Shown: positions 1 through 5,166 of the stretch, piece after piece
How the letters are laid out: every line of letters begins with the position of its first letter
How positions within the stretch are numbered: position 1 is the first letter of the stretch
NCBI GenBank assembly: GCA_050014815.1
Contig: JBEKCP010000336.1
Location: 1 to 6,881 of the forward strand
Length of the DNA: 6,881 nt
From: JBEKCP01 sp050014815
Lineage (GTDB): Bacteria; Planctomycetota; Planctomycetia; Pirellulales; Thermoguttaceae
Direction: 5' to 3'
Position numbers and translations under genes: made by a program
Notes under the pieces: model-generated
Seen by the model: the letters and a program-made list of their open reading frames with translations, nothing else
The model's database searches: none
What the model was told of the DNA's origin: nothing

Positions 1-138
1 CCTGGGACTACTGGACTGAAAGCAACACATGGCAGCGATCTCCTGAAAGCCTTCACTGACTGTAAAGTGTGGGTGCAGAGATTTGCCGACACGATTGAAG
101 CTGCCTTGCAGCAGCTTGGGCCACTGGCTGAATTGTAA
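1..138 (+). CDS. C-terminal fragment of an unidentified protein
   Basis: Frame 1 is open from the first base of the window to a TAA at 136-138 and encodes the last 45 residues of a protein whose start lies upstream. The tail reads as a continuous amphipathic helix (DLLKAFTDCKVWVQRFADTI, then EAALQQLGPLAEL), with leucine, phenylalanine and tryptophan spaced about every three to four residues and no proline until near the end. I do not recognise the family, and 45 residues are too few for a functional call. The coding claim rests on the open frame, the natural composition and the strong hairpin directly after the stop. It could still be a chance open frame at the window edge. Confidence 0.55.
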   Translation, partial: PGTTGLKATHGSDLLKAFTDCKVWVQRFADTIEAALQQLGPLAEL

Positions 139-141
139 GAA

Positions 142-177
142 GGCGGCGAGTCCGAGCCGTGCGAGGACGAAGCCGCC
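142..177 (+). terminator. GC-rich hairpin just after the first stop codon
   Basis: An inverted repeat begins three bases after the TAA at 136-138. The outer stem is GGCGGC (142-147) with GCCGCC (172-177). The inner stem is GTCC (150-153) with GGAC (165-168), separated from the outer stem by a small purine-rich internal loop. Position and stability suit a transcription end or a 3'-end stabiliser for the first gene. A C-rich stretch follows rather than a T-run, so it is not a classical intrinsic terminator. Confidence 0.35.
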
Positions 178-278
178 CCTCCTCCCCCAAACATCCAACA
201 CCATCATAAGGGATCTGGCGAAAGGCAGTCCAATTTCCCCTCGCCAACGCATAGATACTTCCATCCCCAGAAGCATCT

Positions 279-740
279 ATGGCAAACCGAATCACCATCA
301 CCTATCACGGCATCACCGCCAGCGTCGGCCGCTGGGCTACGCTACTCGGCTTCGATTACTACGCCCTCTTGACACGACTCAGACATGGGTGGTCGGTCGA
401 GAGGGCTCTGGAAACGCCAAGACGTCATCAGGGCAGGGCCGGGAGGACACATGGGAAAACCGGAAGCAAGGAGTATAGGGCGTGGTTGTCGATGAAAGAA
501 CGATGTTCACGACCCGAATATCACGGTTATCATCGGTATGGTGGGAGGGGCATCAGTGTGTGCGAGCGATGGGAAAAAAGTTTTGAGGCGTTCTTCTTGG
601 ACGTTGGGCCCGCACCGTCGCCACAACATTCACTGGGCAGATTGGACAATGACGGAGGCTACGAGCCGAGCAATGTTCGCTGGCAGACGGCGAAAGAGCA
701 GTGCCAGAATCGGGCCAAGCCGAGGGGAGTGAAAGGGTGA
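279..740 (+). CDS. Phage-type HNH/AP2-like DNA-binding protein
   Basis: This 153-aa protein has two parts. Residues about 5-47 form a short module ending in GWSVERALETP, the type of helix-turn-helix-like unit often found at the N-terminus of small phage DNA-binding proteins. Residues about 64-146 carry EYRAWLSMKERC (65-76), the YGGRGISVCERW block (87-98), and RLDNDGGYEPSNVRW (121-135) followed by KEQCQNR. This arrangement is common in phage and prophage proteins annotated as HNH endonuclease-like or AP2-like. Nicking or homing activity is possible, but the usual HNH histidine pair is not evident, so DNA binding is the safer call. ATG 279 is the only ATG after the in-frame TAG at 252-254. Its ribosome-binding site is weak (AGAAG at 269-273). 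No other phage genes are visible, so it may be a solitary mobile gene. Confidence 0.75.
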   Translation: MANRITITYHGITASVGRWATLLGFDYYALLTRLRHGWSVERALETPRRHQGRAGRTHGKTGSKEYRAWLSMKERCSRPEYHGYHRYGGRGISVCERWEKSFEAFFLDVGPAPSPQHSLGRLDNDGGYEPSNVRWQTAKEQCQNRAKPRGVKG

Positions 741-886
741 GGGCGAACACCTCCCCAAGTTTCTTGCCCCACGGCTTGGCGGGCGGAGTGTTTCGGCGCA
801 GGCGTCCAGCGCACCTCGTGACCAGTAGGGCTCGTCACCGACTCACCGAGCCACAAGCGGGCTTGCGGCCATGCGGACGCCCCCCC

Positions 887-915
887 TTGTTCCGCTCCCA
901 CTTGTGCGGTATCCT
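887..915 (+). promoter_or_regulatory. Candidate sigma-70-like promoter for the TPR gene
   Basis: TTGTTC (887-892) and TATCCT (910-915) are separated by exactly 17 bases and match the TTGACA/TATAAT consensus at three and four of six positions. Transcription would begin near 922, about 44 bases upstream of the ATG at 966. The match is only moderate, but its position is right, and an 8-bp direct repeat overlaps the -10 box. Confidence 0.3.
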
Positions 916-932
916 AGACAGCCACTAGACAG
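914..932 (+). repeat. 8-bp direct repeat at 11-bp spacing (operator-like)
   Basis: CTAGACAG occurs at 914-921 and again at 925-932, separated by CCA. The 11-base period places both copies on about the same face of the helix. The pair overlaps the end of the candidate -10 box and the predicted start of transcription for the gene at 966. This arrangement is typical of sites for a tandem-binding regulator, but no regulator is identified and the role is inferred. Confidence 0.35.
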
Positions 933-965
933 GTCAGCATTCTCCTCCGTAACAAGGATCGCAAC

Positions 966-2267
966 ATGGAAAGAATACGCCAGTTTCTCCGGCGATGGAA
1001 ACCTTTGACTGAACTGGTCCTGACACTCTCCGTCATCATCGTTGCCATTTTCGCCGCAGTCATAGCTTGGAGAAGCGATGCGACATTTGAGGAGGAGGCA
1101 GGACTTCTGCGTGAGGCGAAGACGATAGTGGCGCAAGAGGATGCAACTTTCAAGCAGGAGGCCGAACTTCTCCGTGACGTAAAGACGCTAGTGGAGCAAG
1201 AGAATGTAACATTCAAGCAAGGAGTGGCGATACTAGAAACGACGAAGGGATTGATCGGGCAGACGACGGAGCTAATTAAGCAAACTAAGGAGTTGGTCGA
1301 GCGGGAGACCATCCATGAGGCCAGGGATGACTTTGACAAGGTTCTCGACGAAGCGGATCGGTATTGCGAGGGGTGTTCGCAATGCTCGCCCAGCTACGCT
1401 ATCAATATCCCTCTGGACAAGGCTGTTCGTCGAGAGCAAGAGGTGACACCATTTCTAACAGCGGCGGAATACAACAGACTGGCGATGCTGGGGTCGGCCG
1501 TCTGGGAGTTCGGCATGGCCGAGAAGTATGTGCGCAAGGCGATGGATAAGAAGGACAAGACACCGGTGGATGTCTTCGTCTCACATTTGGTTCTCGGCCA
1601 TCTTAACTTCGTTCATCTGAAAGACGATCCTGAACATGCGACCTTAAAGGATGCCAAAGACCATTTCACCCAGGCAATTGCGGCACTGCCACCAAATAGC
1701 GGTAGCGATGCCATTCGCACCTACGTGGGTCGGGGTTACGGGATTTGGGCAGCGCACGAGGCTGTCTTGAAACATAGTGAAGAGTCGGACCGATTGGCCA
1801 AGCTGGCCAAAGCCTCCTGGTCGGGATTGTCTGATGCCCATACGTTTGAAGTTGAGCTAAGCGCACTACTCGCCTCGGCAAGTGCTGGCGTTATGCCACA
1901 GATCGCTTGTTTATTCAAGTCACCCGTGCGATTGGCTAACTGCCCGCCATGTAGAGGCGTGACAGCAGCAAAAGCAGCATTCGAAGCGCCGGGTGTCCCA
2001 ACACCGGCAGCAGCACAAGTGATATCACCACCTGGGCCGCCATTGGCGGGGACGGACGCCACTTCCTATTACAACCGTGGCATCATCTACGTGCATACGA
2101 GTGAATGGGACAAAGCCATTTCCGACTTCAACGACGCCATCCGCCTCGACCCGAAGTCTGGCATGGCGTATTACGGCCGGGGCTTTGCCTATTACAAGAA
2201 GGGTGACCAAGCCAAGGCGGATGAAGATTTCGCAACAGCCAAAGAACTCGGCTACAAGCCGCAGTAG
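966..2267 (+). CDS. Membrane-anchored coiled-coil TPR protein
   Basis: This 433-aa protein starts at ATG 966, with AAGGA (954-958) seven bases upstream. A basic N-terminus (MERIRQFLRRWK) precedes one transmembrane helix at about residues 14-35, which predicts that the body lies outside the cytoplasmic membrane. Residues 38-100 are three tandem 21-residue repeats, each three heptads long, and 101-130 continue as charged helix. Residues about 158-240 look like degenerate TPRs. A proline/alanine-rich linker (about 331-363) leads to two clear TPRs at 364-433 (YYNRGIIYVHTSEWDKAISD and AYYGRGFAYYKKGDQAKADE). The six cysteines fall in two clusters: C134, C137, C140 and C315, C326, C329. TPRs bind partner proteins, so a scaffolding role at the membrane is likely, though the partner is unknown. 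No enzymatic motif is seen. Confidence 0.85.
   Translation: MERIRQFLRRWKPLTELVLTLSVIIVAIFAAVIAWRSDATFEEEAGLLREAKTIVAQEDATFKQEAELLRDVKTLVEQENVTFKQGVAILETTKGLIGQTTELIKQTKELVERETIHEARDDFDKVLDEADRYCEGCSQCSPSYAINIPLDKAVRREQEVTPFLTAAEYNRLAMLGSAVWEFGMAEKYVRKAMDKKDKTPVDVFVSHLVLGHLNFVHLKDDPEHATLKDAKDHFTQAIAALPPNSGSDAIRTYVGRGYGIWAAHEAVLKHSEESDRLAKLAKASWSGLSDAHTFEVELSALLASASAGVMPQIACLFKSPVRLANCPPCRGVTAAKAAFEAPGVPTPAAAQVISPPGPPLAGTDATSYYNRGIIYVHTSEWDKAISDFNDAIRLDPKSGMAYYGRGFAYYKKGDQAKADEDFATAKELGYKPQ
1077..1265 (+). repeat. Three tandem 63-bp units coding 21-residue coiled coil
   Basis: Units 1077-1139, 1140-1202 and 1203-1265 encode DATFEEEAGLLREAKTIVAQ(E), DATFKQEAELLRDVKTLVEQ(E) and NVTFKQGVAILETTKGLIGQ(T). 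The first two are similar at DNA level as well, and the third has diverged. Each unit equals three heptads, so duplication keeps the coiled-coil register. This suggests growth of the coil by in-frame tandem duplication. Confidence 0.8.
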
Positions 2268-2278
2268 ACAACGGCTTG
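2255..2278 (+). other. Hairpin enclosing the TPR gene stop codon
   Basis: CAAGCCG (2255-2261) and CGGCTTG (2272-2278) form a perfect 7-bp stem with a 10-base loop containing the TAG at 2265-2267. No T-run follows, so it is not a standard intrinsic terminator. It could mark the 3' end of the transcript or be chance. Confidence 0.3.
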
Positions 2279-2396
2279 CCCCAATCCGTCAGAACCCATC
2301 GGGCCTCCGTGAAGAAGTCGGGGGAGACGCCCAGCCGCCACTCGCCAGTGGATCGGCCCCAGTCGTCCAGGACCGGCTCGGCGACGGCGTGAGTGG

Positions 2397-2486
2397 CTGG
2401 TGCCTCTGGCATCTTTCCGACATCGGAAAGATCGGCGGGCATTGCCATCCCGTCACGAACCCCCCCTTGGGAAAGGTAGGCACCAG
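2397..2486 (+). other. Candidate multi-branched structured element
   Basis: A 9-bp inverted repeat, CTGGTGCCT (2397-2405) with AGGCACCAG (2478-2486), encloses three smaller hairpins. These are the long palindrome at 2411-2432, a 6-bp stem 2434-2439 with 2449-2454 (one G-U pair), and CCTT (2465-2468) with AAGG (2473-2476) capped by GGGA, a GNRA-type tetraloop. A further stem, CCACTC (2338-2343) with GAGTGG (2391-2396), abuts the 5' side. The layout resembles a folded RNA leader or small RNA, but it was found by eye and matches no family I know. Confidence 0.3.
2411..2432. repeat. Perfect 10-bp-arm palindrome with 2-base spacer
   Basis: The arms ATCTTTCCGA (2411-2420) and TCGGAAAGAT (2423-2432) are perfect inverted copies around CA. 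As RNA this gives a 9-bp stem with an ACAT loop. As DNA it could bind a dimeric regulator. Arms this long and close together are unlikely by chance in a 345-base interval. Confidence 0.7.
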
Positions 2487-2528
2487 ATGCGCTACGTTTT
2501 GGGGTGGGGGTGCCTTTCGCCAGCCCGT

Positions 2529-2537
2529 TGTGATAAT
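2529..2537 (+). promoter_or_regulatory. Extended -10-like promoter element
   Basis: TG-T-GATAAT (2529-2537) matches the extended -10 pattern TGnTATAAT except for one base of the hexamer. No good -35 is present at the usual distance, which extended -10 promoters can tolerate. Transcription would begin near 2544 and give a leader of roughly 70 bases before the GTG at 2613, containing the palindrome at 2562-2577. Confidence 0.3.
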
Positions 2538-2561
2538 CTGGGCTGACGGGAGGTGTTGCCA

Positions 2562-2577
2562 CCAGGAACTTTCCTGG
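2562..2577. repeat. 7-bp-arm palindrome upstream of the exported-protein operon
   Basis: CCAGGAA (2562-2568) and TTCCTGG (2571-2577) are perfect inverted copies around CT, 35 bases before the GTG start. The element could be an operator or a short leader hairpin. Confidence 0.45.
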
Positions 2578-2612
2578 CCCTCGCCCCGTCTTATTGAGGA
2601 AGGAGACTGCCC

Positions 2613-3359
2613 GTGCCCCGCCTCGCTGCCCTTCTGCTCATCGCCGGGATCGCCATCGCCGCAAACGCCCAGCAGCCCGATCTCGCCCAGGTCAGAGCCA
2701 AGGAATTGAAGGCGGGGATCAAGACCTTCCGGCTGACCCTCAACTACAACGGCGATGAGGACAAGCCCTTCTACAGGCTGATCCTCAGCGTGCCGCCCAT
2801 CGGCTATGACCGCAACAATCCGTTCTACCGCCTTGCCCAGCTCAGCGAGGAGCAGGCCAGCAAGATCATCGACCACCTGGCCCAGGACGGCTTCTTGGAG
2901 AAGGCCGCTGACCAGAGGAGCAAGCAGAAGCGACCGCCGCCGACCATGCCCGGTTACACGCTGACGGTCGGTGACTTCCATCAAGACCTCGGCTGGGGCC
3001 TGCCCATGCTTAAGCGGCTCGACGGCCTGCGAAAGGTGTTGGACGGCGATGCAGCCAAGGGAATGGATTTCCTACTCGGGCGGTTGTCGGGGTTGAGGCA
3101 GCAATGGGAGAAGGAAGAGAAGGCGAAGAAGCCCGATCCCAACGAGGACTACGCCCGCTACGTTCATGTTGGCGTGATCGACCCGAAACAAGCTGGTTCT
3201 GTGGGCAAGCTGCTCGAAGACCACGGCATCCCGAACATCATCGAAGGCTCCGTTGCCTACGGCGTCAGTGTGCCGCCTGAGAAGAAAGAGGGGGCTTTGG
3301 AACTTCTCAAGGCCGATGCAGCAAAACGAAACTACTGGTTCAAACTACCCGGAGAGTGA
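2613..3359 (+). CDS. Exported protein of an unnamed planctomycete-type family
   Basis: This 248-aa protein starts at GTG 2613. The choice is fixed by GAGGAAGGAG (2596-2605) seven bases upstream and by the signal peptide that follows directly (MPRLAALLLIAGIAIAANA, probable cut before Q20). The mature N-terminal part (about 25-165) contains KPFYRLILSVPP, LSEEQASKIIDHLAQDGFLE and a block with DLGWGLPML, LKRLDGLRKVLDGDAAKGMD and FLLGRLSGLRQQWEKEEK. A lysine-rich linker leads to a compact alpha/beta C-terminal module (about 183-248, YVHVGVIDPKQAG to YWFKL). Its strand-helix-strand pattern resembles small ferredoxin-like folds, though no named domain can be assigned. The blocks have the feel of a recurrent Gemmata-type family. 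There is no catalytic signature and no cysteine. It is the first gene of the likely operon and its product is probably periplasmic. Confidence 0.85.
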   Translation: MPRLAALLLIAGIAIAANAQQPDLAQVRAKELKAGIKTFRLTLNYNGDEDKPFYRLILSVPPIGYDRNNPFYRLAQLSEEQASKIIDHLAQDGFLEKAADQRSKQKRPPPTMPGYTLTVGDFHQDLGWGLPMLKRLDGLRKVLDGDAAKGMDFLLGRLSGLRQQWEKEEKAKKPDPNEDYARYVHVGVIDPKQAGSVGKLLEDHGIPNIIEGSVAYGVSVPPEKKEGALELLKADAAKRNYWFKLPGE

Positions 3360-3361
3360 AA

Positions 3362-5152
3362 ATGAATAGTCGTGGTCATCTGATTCCGCTCGCAATCTTC
3401 CTTACCACACTGAACGTCCCGGTTGACGGTTTCGGGAAACCACCGGCCCCATCGCTGGCCGAGCAGGTGAAGAAAGCCGAGTTGGTCGTCGTCGGCAAAC
3501 TCGATCCTTGGGACACCCGGCAGCTTGTCCCCGTGAAGCCTGGGCAGAAAGGGCCTTGGGCATTTCGCTACGCCGTGGTGCAGATTCAAGTCCGTGAGGT
3601 TCTCAAAGGCCCGGCGAAGTTGAAGGAGGTGCCGCTTCGCTTGAACATCGGCTGGGTGGACAGGCCGGTGAACGAGTCGCCACCGGGCATTTATCAGATC
3701 GAGAGTGATGGCGTATGGCTTCTAACCCGTGAGGAAGGGCAGTATGTCGGGCCATGCCTGCCGCTGAAGCAAAAGGATGAAGTCGTCGGGCATCTGGGTG
3801 CGGCAGCCAAACAAGACCCGACGCCGACCACGAAGCCTTCCGCCTCCCAAGCGCCCGATGGCCGACCGATCATTCGGCTGCCGTCATCCCCACCGCTCGT
3901 CAAAGCCCCTGGTTCGGCCAGCAAGGAGGGCCTGTTGCTTTCGGCCAGCCCATTACGAGCGACTTGGGGCAAGGAGGAATCGTTGGATTTCAACGTCGGC
4001 TTCAAGAACATCGGGCAGCGGGGGTTTCGTATCCCAGGCGGGGCAGCAGGCCAGACGACGGCGGAACATTTCTCGTTCTCCTTCACGGAGGTTGCTGGCT
4101 CAAAGCAGTCGTGGACATTCGTGGGCACCATGAAAACGCAGTCCGACGACAAGGACTTTCGCACGTATGTCTACCGTGATCTCGATCCGGGAGTGTCGGT
4201 GACCGTGCATTTGACGTTGGAGGCAAGAGGCCAGTTTGTGCAGGCTCGCTCGGAGCAGAGCGAGAAGACGCCCTCACGGGACAAGCTGCCGGTAGGCCGC
4301 TACGCCGTGCGTTTGATCTTCACTTCGCCCGAGTACCGCCGTGCCCCCGAGGAGCCCATCTCTGATTGGCGGCTGCCTTTGTGGACCGGTCAGATCACCG
4401 TCGAGGCAGGGCAGATCGAAATCACCGAGAAGGCTCCCGCTTCTCAGCCGCATGCCGAGAAACCCGACCTCACCAAGCCCGGCACCTACAAGAGCGGCGA
4501 TTGGGAGTACCGCTACTACACCAACGGCCCCGCCAAACGCAACCCCGTCGTCAAAGGCACACTGGTTTTCCAGGGCCAGGAAATGGGCGACCCGAAGGAC
4601 GGCAGTAGATCGGTGCTGACGCCTTGGGGCCTGATGACCTGGCGGGGCGTGGGCCGAAGCCACGGTTGGTCGGGCTGGCTGCTGGAGAACGACGTGCCGA
4701 AATCGGCCGAGCCGCCGCCCAAGCCCGACGAAGAAACCATCACCCAGTTGATCCGCCAACTCAACCACGACAACTTCGAGGTGCGGGAGAAGGCGACGAA
4801 GGACTTGATGGCGATGGGCGAGGCAGCTCATCCGTTGTTGAAGGAGATGCTTCAGTGCCCTGATACCGCCATCGAAACCCGCAGCCGCATCAGGATCATT
4901 CTTGGCGAGAAGCCGATACCGCTTGTCCAAGAAGGGCAAGCCGTGACTGATCCGGCGTCCGGCGTCACCGTGTCGATCACCGGCGAAGGCAAGGAACTGA
5001 CCGCAACGAAGGGCGGCAAGACGATCTGGCAGGTTCGTTTTCAGCAGCCGGTTGCCCAGACGTTGAAGCTGGAGAACGGGCTGCTGGTTGTTTCGCCCGA
5101 CAATTCCGCCTACGATCTGGCGACGGGGAAGTGCATTTGGAAGAACCGCTGA
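3362..5152 (+). CDS. Exported composite protein: N-terminal beta domain, beta-sandwich, HEAT-like unit
   Basis: ATG 3362 is preferred over the in-frame GTG at 3356 because GGAG (3351-3354) lies seven bases before the ATG but one base before the GTG. With GTG the gene would overlap its neighbour by 4 bases, with ATG it follows after 2. The 596-aa product begins with a probable but weak signal peptide (hydrophobic 7-18). Residues about 30-140 form a domain with LVVVGKL (41), VREVLKGP (77-84) and VWLL (118-121), a pattern seen in secreted beta-rich domains. A proline-rich linker leads to a probable Ig-like beta-sandwich (about 190-357) and an aromatic-rich segment (about 370-435). Residues about 456-515 form one HEAT-like helical unit (ITQLIRQLNHDNFEVREKAT). 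The C-terminus includes SPDNSAYDLATGKCIWKNR, resembling one PQQ-type propeller strand. No catalytic motif is visible, so an envelope or extracellular scaffold is the best guess. Confidence 0.82.
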   Translation: MNSRGHLIPLAIFLTTLNVPVDGFGKPPAPSLAEQVKKAELVVVGKLDPWDTRQLVPVKPGQKGPWAFRYAVVQIQVREVLKGPAKLKEVPLRLNIGWVDRPVNESPPGIYQIESDGVWLLTREEGQYVGPCLPLKQKDEVVGHLGAAAKQDPTPTTKPSASQAPDGRPIIRLPSSPPLVKAPGSASKEGLLLSASPLRATWGKEESLDFNVGFKNIGQRGFRIPGGAAGQTTAEHFSFSFTEVAGSKQSWTFVGTMKTQSDDKDFRTYVYRDLDPGVSVTVHLTLEARGQFVQARSEQSEKTPSRDKLPVGRYAVRLIFTSPEYRRAPEEPISDWRLPLWTGQITVEAGQIEITEKAPASQPHAEKPDLTKPGTYKSGDWEYRYYTNGPAKRNPVVKGTLVFQGQEMGDPKDGSRSVLTPWGLMTWRGVGRSHGWSGWLLENDVPKSAEPPPKPDEETITQLIRQLNHDNFEVREKATKDLMAMGEAAHPLLKEMLQCPDTAIETRSRIRIILGEKPIPLVQEGQAVTDPASGVTVSITGEGKELTATKGGKTIWQVRFQQPVAQTLKLENGLLVVSPDNSAYDLATGKCIWKNR

Positions 5153-5166
5153 ACGAGGACCAAATC

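Larger units (their letters stand above)
741..965. other. Gene-free interval before the TPR gene
   Basis: No convincing gene lies in these 225 bases. There are two weak stem-loops, GGCTCG (829-834) with CGAGCC (847-852), and CAAGC (854-858) with GCTTG (861-865). The two overlap if the second is extended outward. A run of seven C (880-886) follows, then the candidate promoter and direct repeat listed separately. The open frames here have no ribosome-binding site and arginine/proline-rich composition typical of chance frames in GC-rich DNA. Confidence 0.5.
2268..2612. other. 345-base gene-free interval rich in inverted repeats
   Basis: No gene is supported here. Open frames exist on both strands, including one on the minus strand that overlaps the end of the TPR gene, but none has a ribosome-binding site or a recognisable domain. 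The interval contains several inverted repeats between 2338 and 2577, a run of seven C (2460-2466), an extended -10-like box (2529-2537) and a strong Shine-Dalgarno at its right end. It is probably the regulatory region of the operon starting at 2613. A structured RNA or a dispersed intergenic repeat are alternatives. Confidence 0.55.

Noticed and set aside
83..478. 131-aa frame overlapping the first gene and the HNH-like gene
   Set aside because: Its composition is basic and proline/serine-rich, and it conflicts with two better-supported frames.
701..928. 75-aa frame in the 741-965 gap
   Set aside because: It has no ribosome-binding site, is arginine/proline-rich, and runs through the candidate promoter.
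880..2469. The same CCCCCCCTTG decamer in both intergenic gaps (880-889 and 2460-2469)
   Set aside because: The match is mostly a C homopolymer and the flanks do not align, so it is not convincing as a shared element.
2128..2562. 144-aa minus-strand open frame covering the intergenic palindrome
   Set aside because: It overlaps the end of the TPR gene, has no evident ribosome-binding site, and its C-terminal part is clearly a shadow of the TPR coding frame. The middle looks somewhat protein-like, so a relic cannot be fully excluded.
2077..2709. 210-aa plus-strand open frame across the intergenic region
   Set aside because: It overlaps both flanking genes in a different frame, is rich in proline, serine and arginine, and matches no domain. 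Chance open frames are common at this GC content.
3356..3361. GTG 3356 as start of the composite protein with a 4-base overlap
   Set aside because: The Shine-Dalgarno GGAG at 3351-3354 is only one base from this GTG but seven from ATG 3362.
4274..4939. 221-aa minus-strand frame inside the composite protein gene
   Set aside because: It is antisense to a well-supported gene and lacks start signals and a recognisable domain.
5131..5166. GTG 5131 as start of the LRR protein
   Set aside because: It lies within the previous gene, would place 12 charged residues before the signal peptide, and lacks a suitably placed ribosome-binding site.
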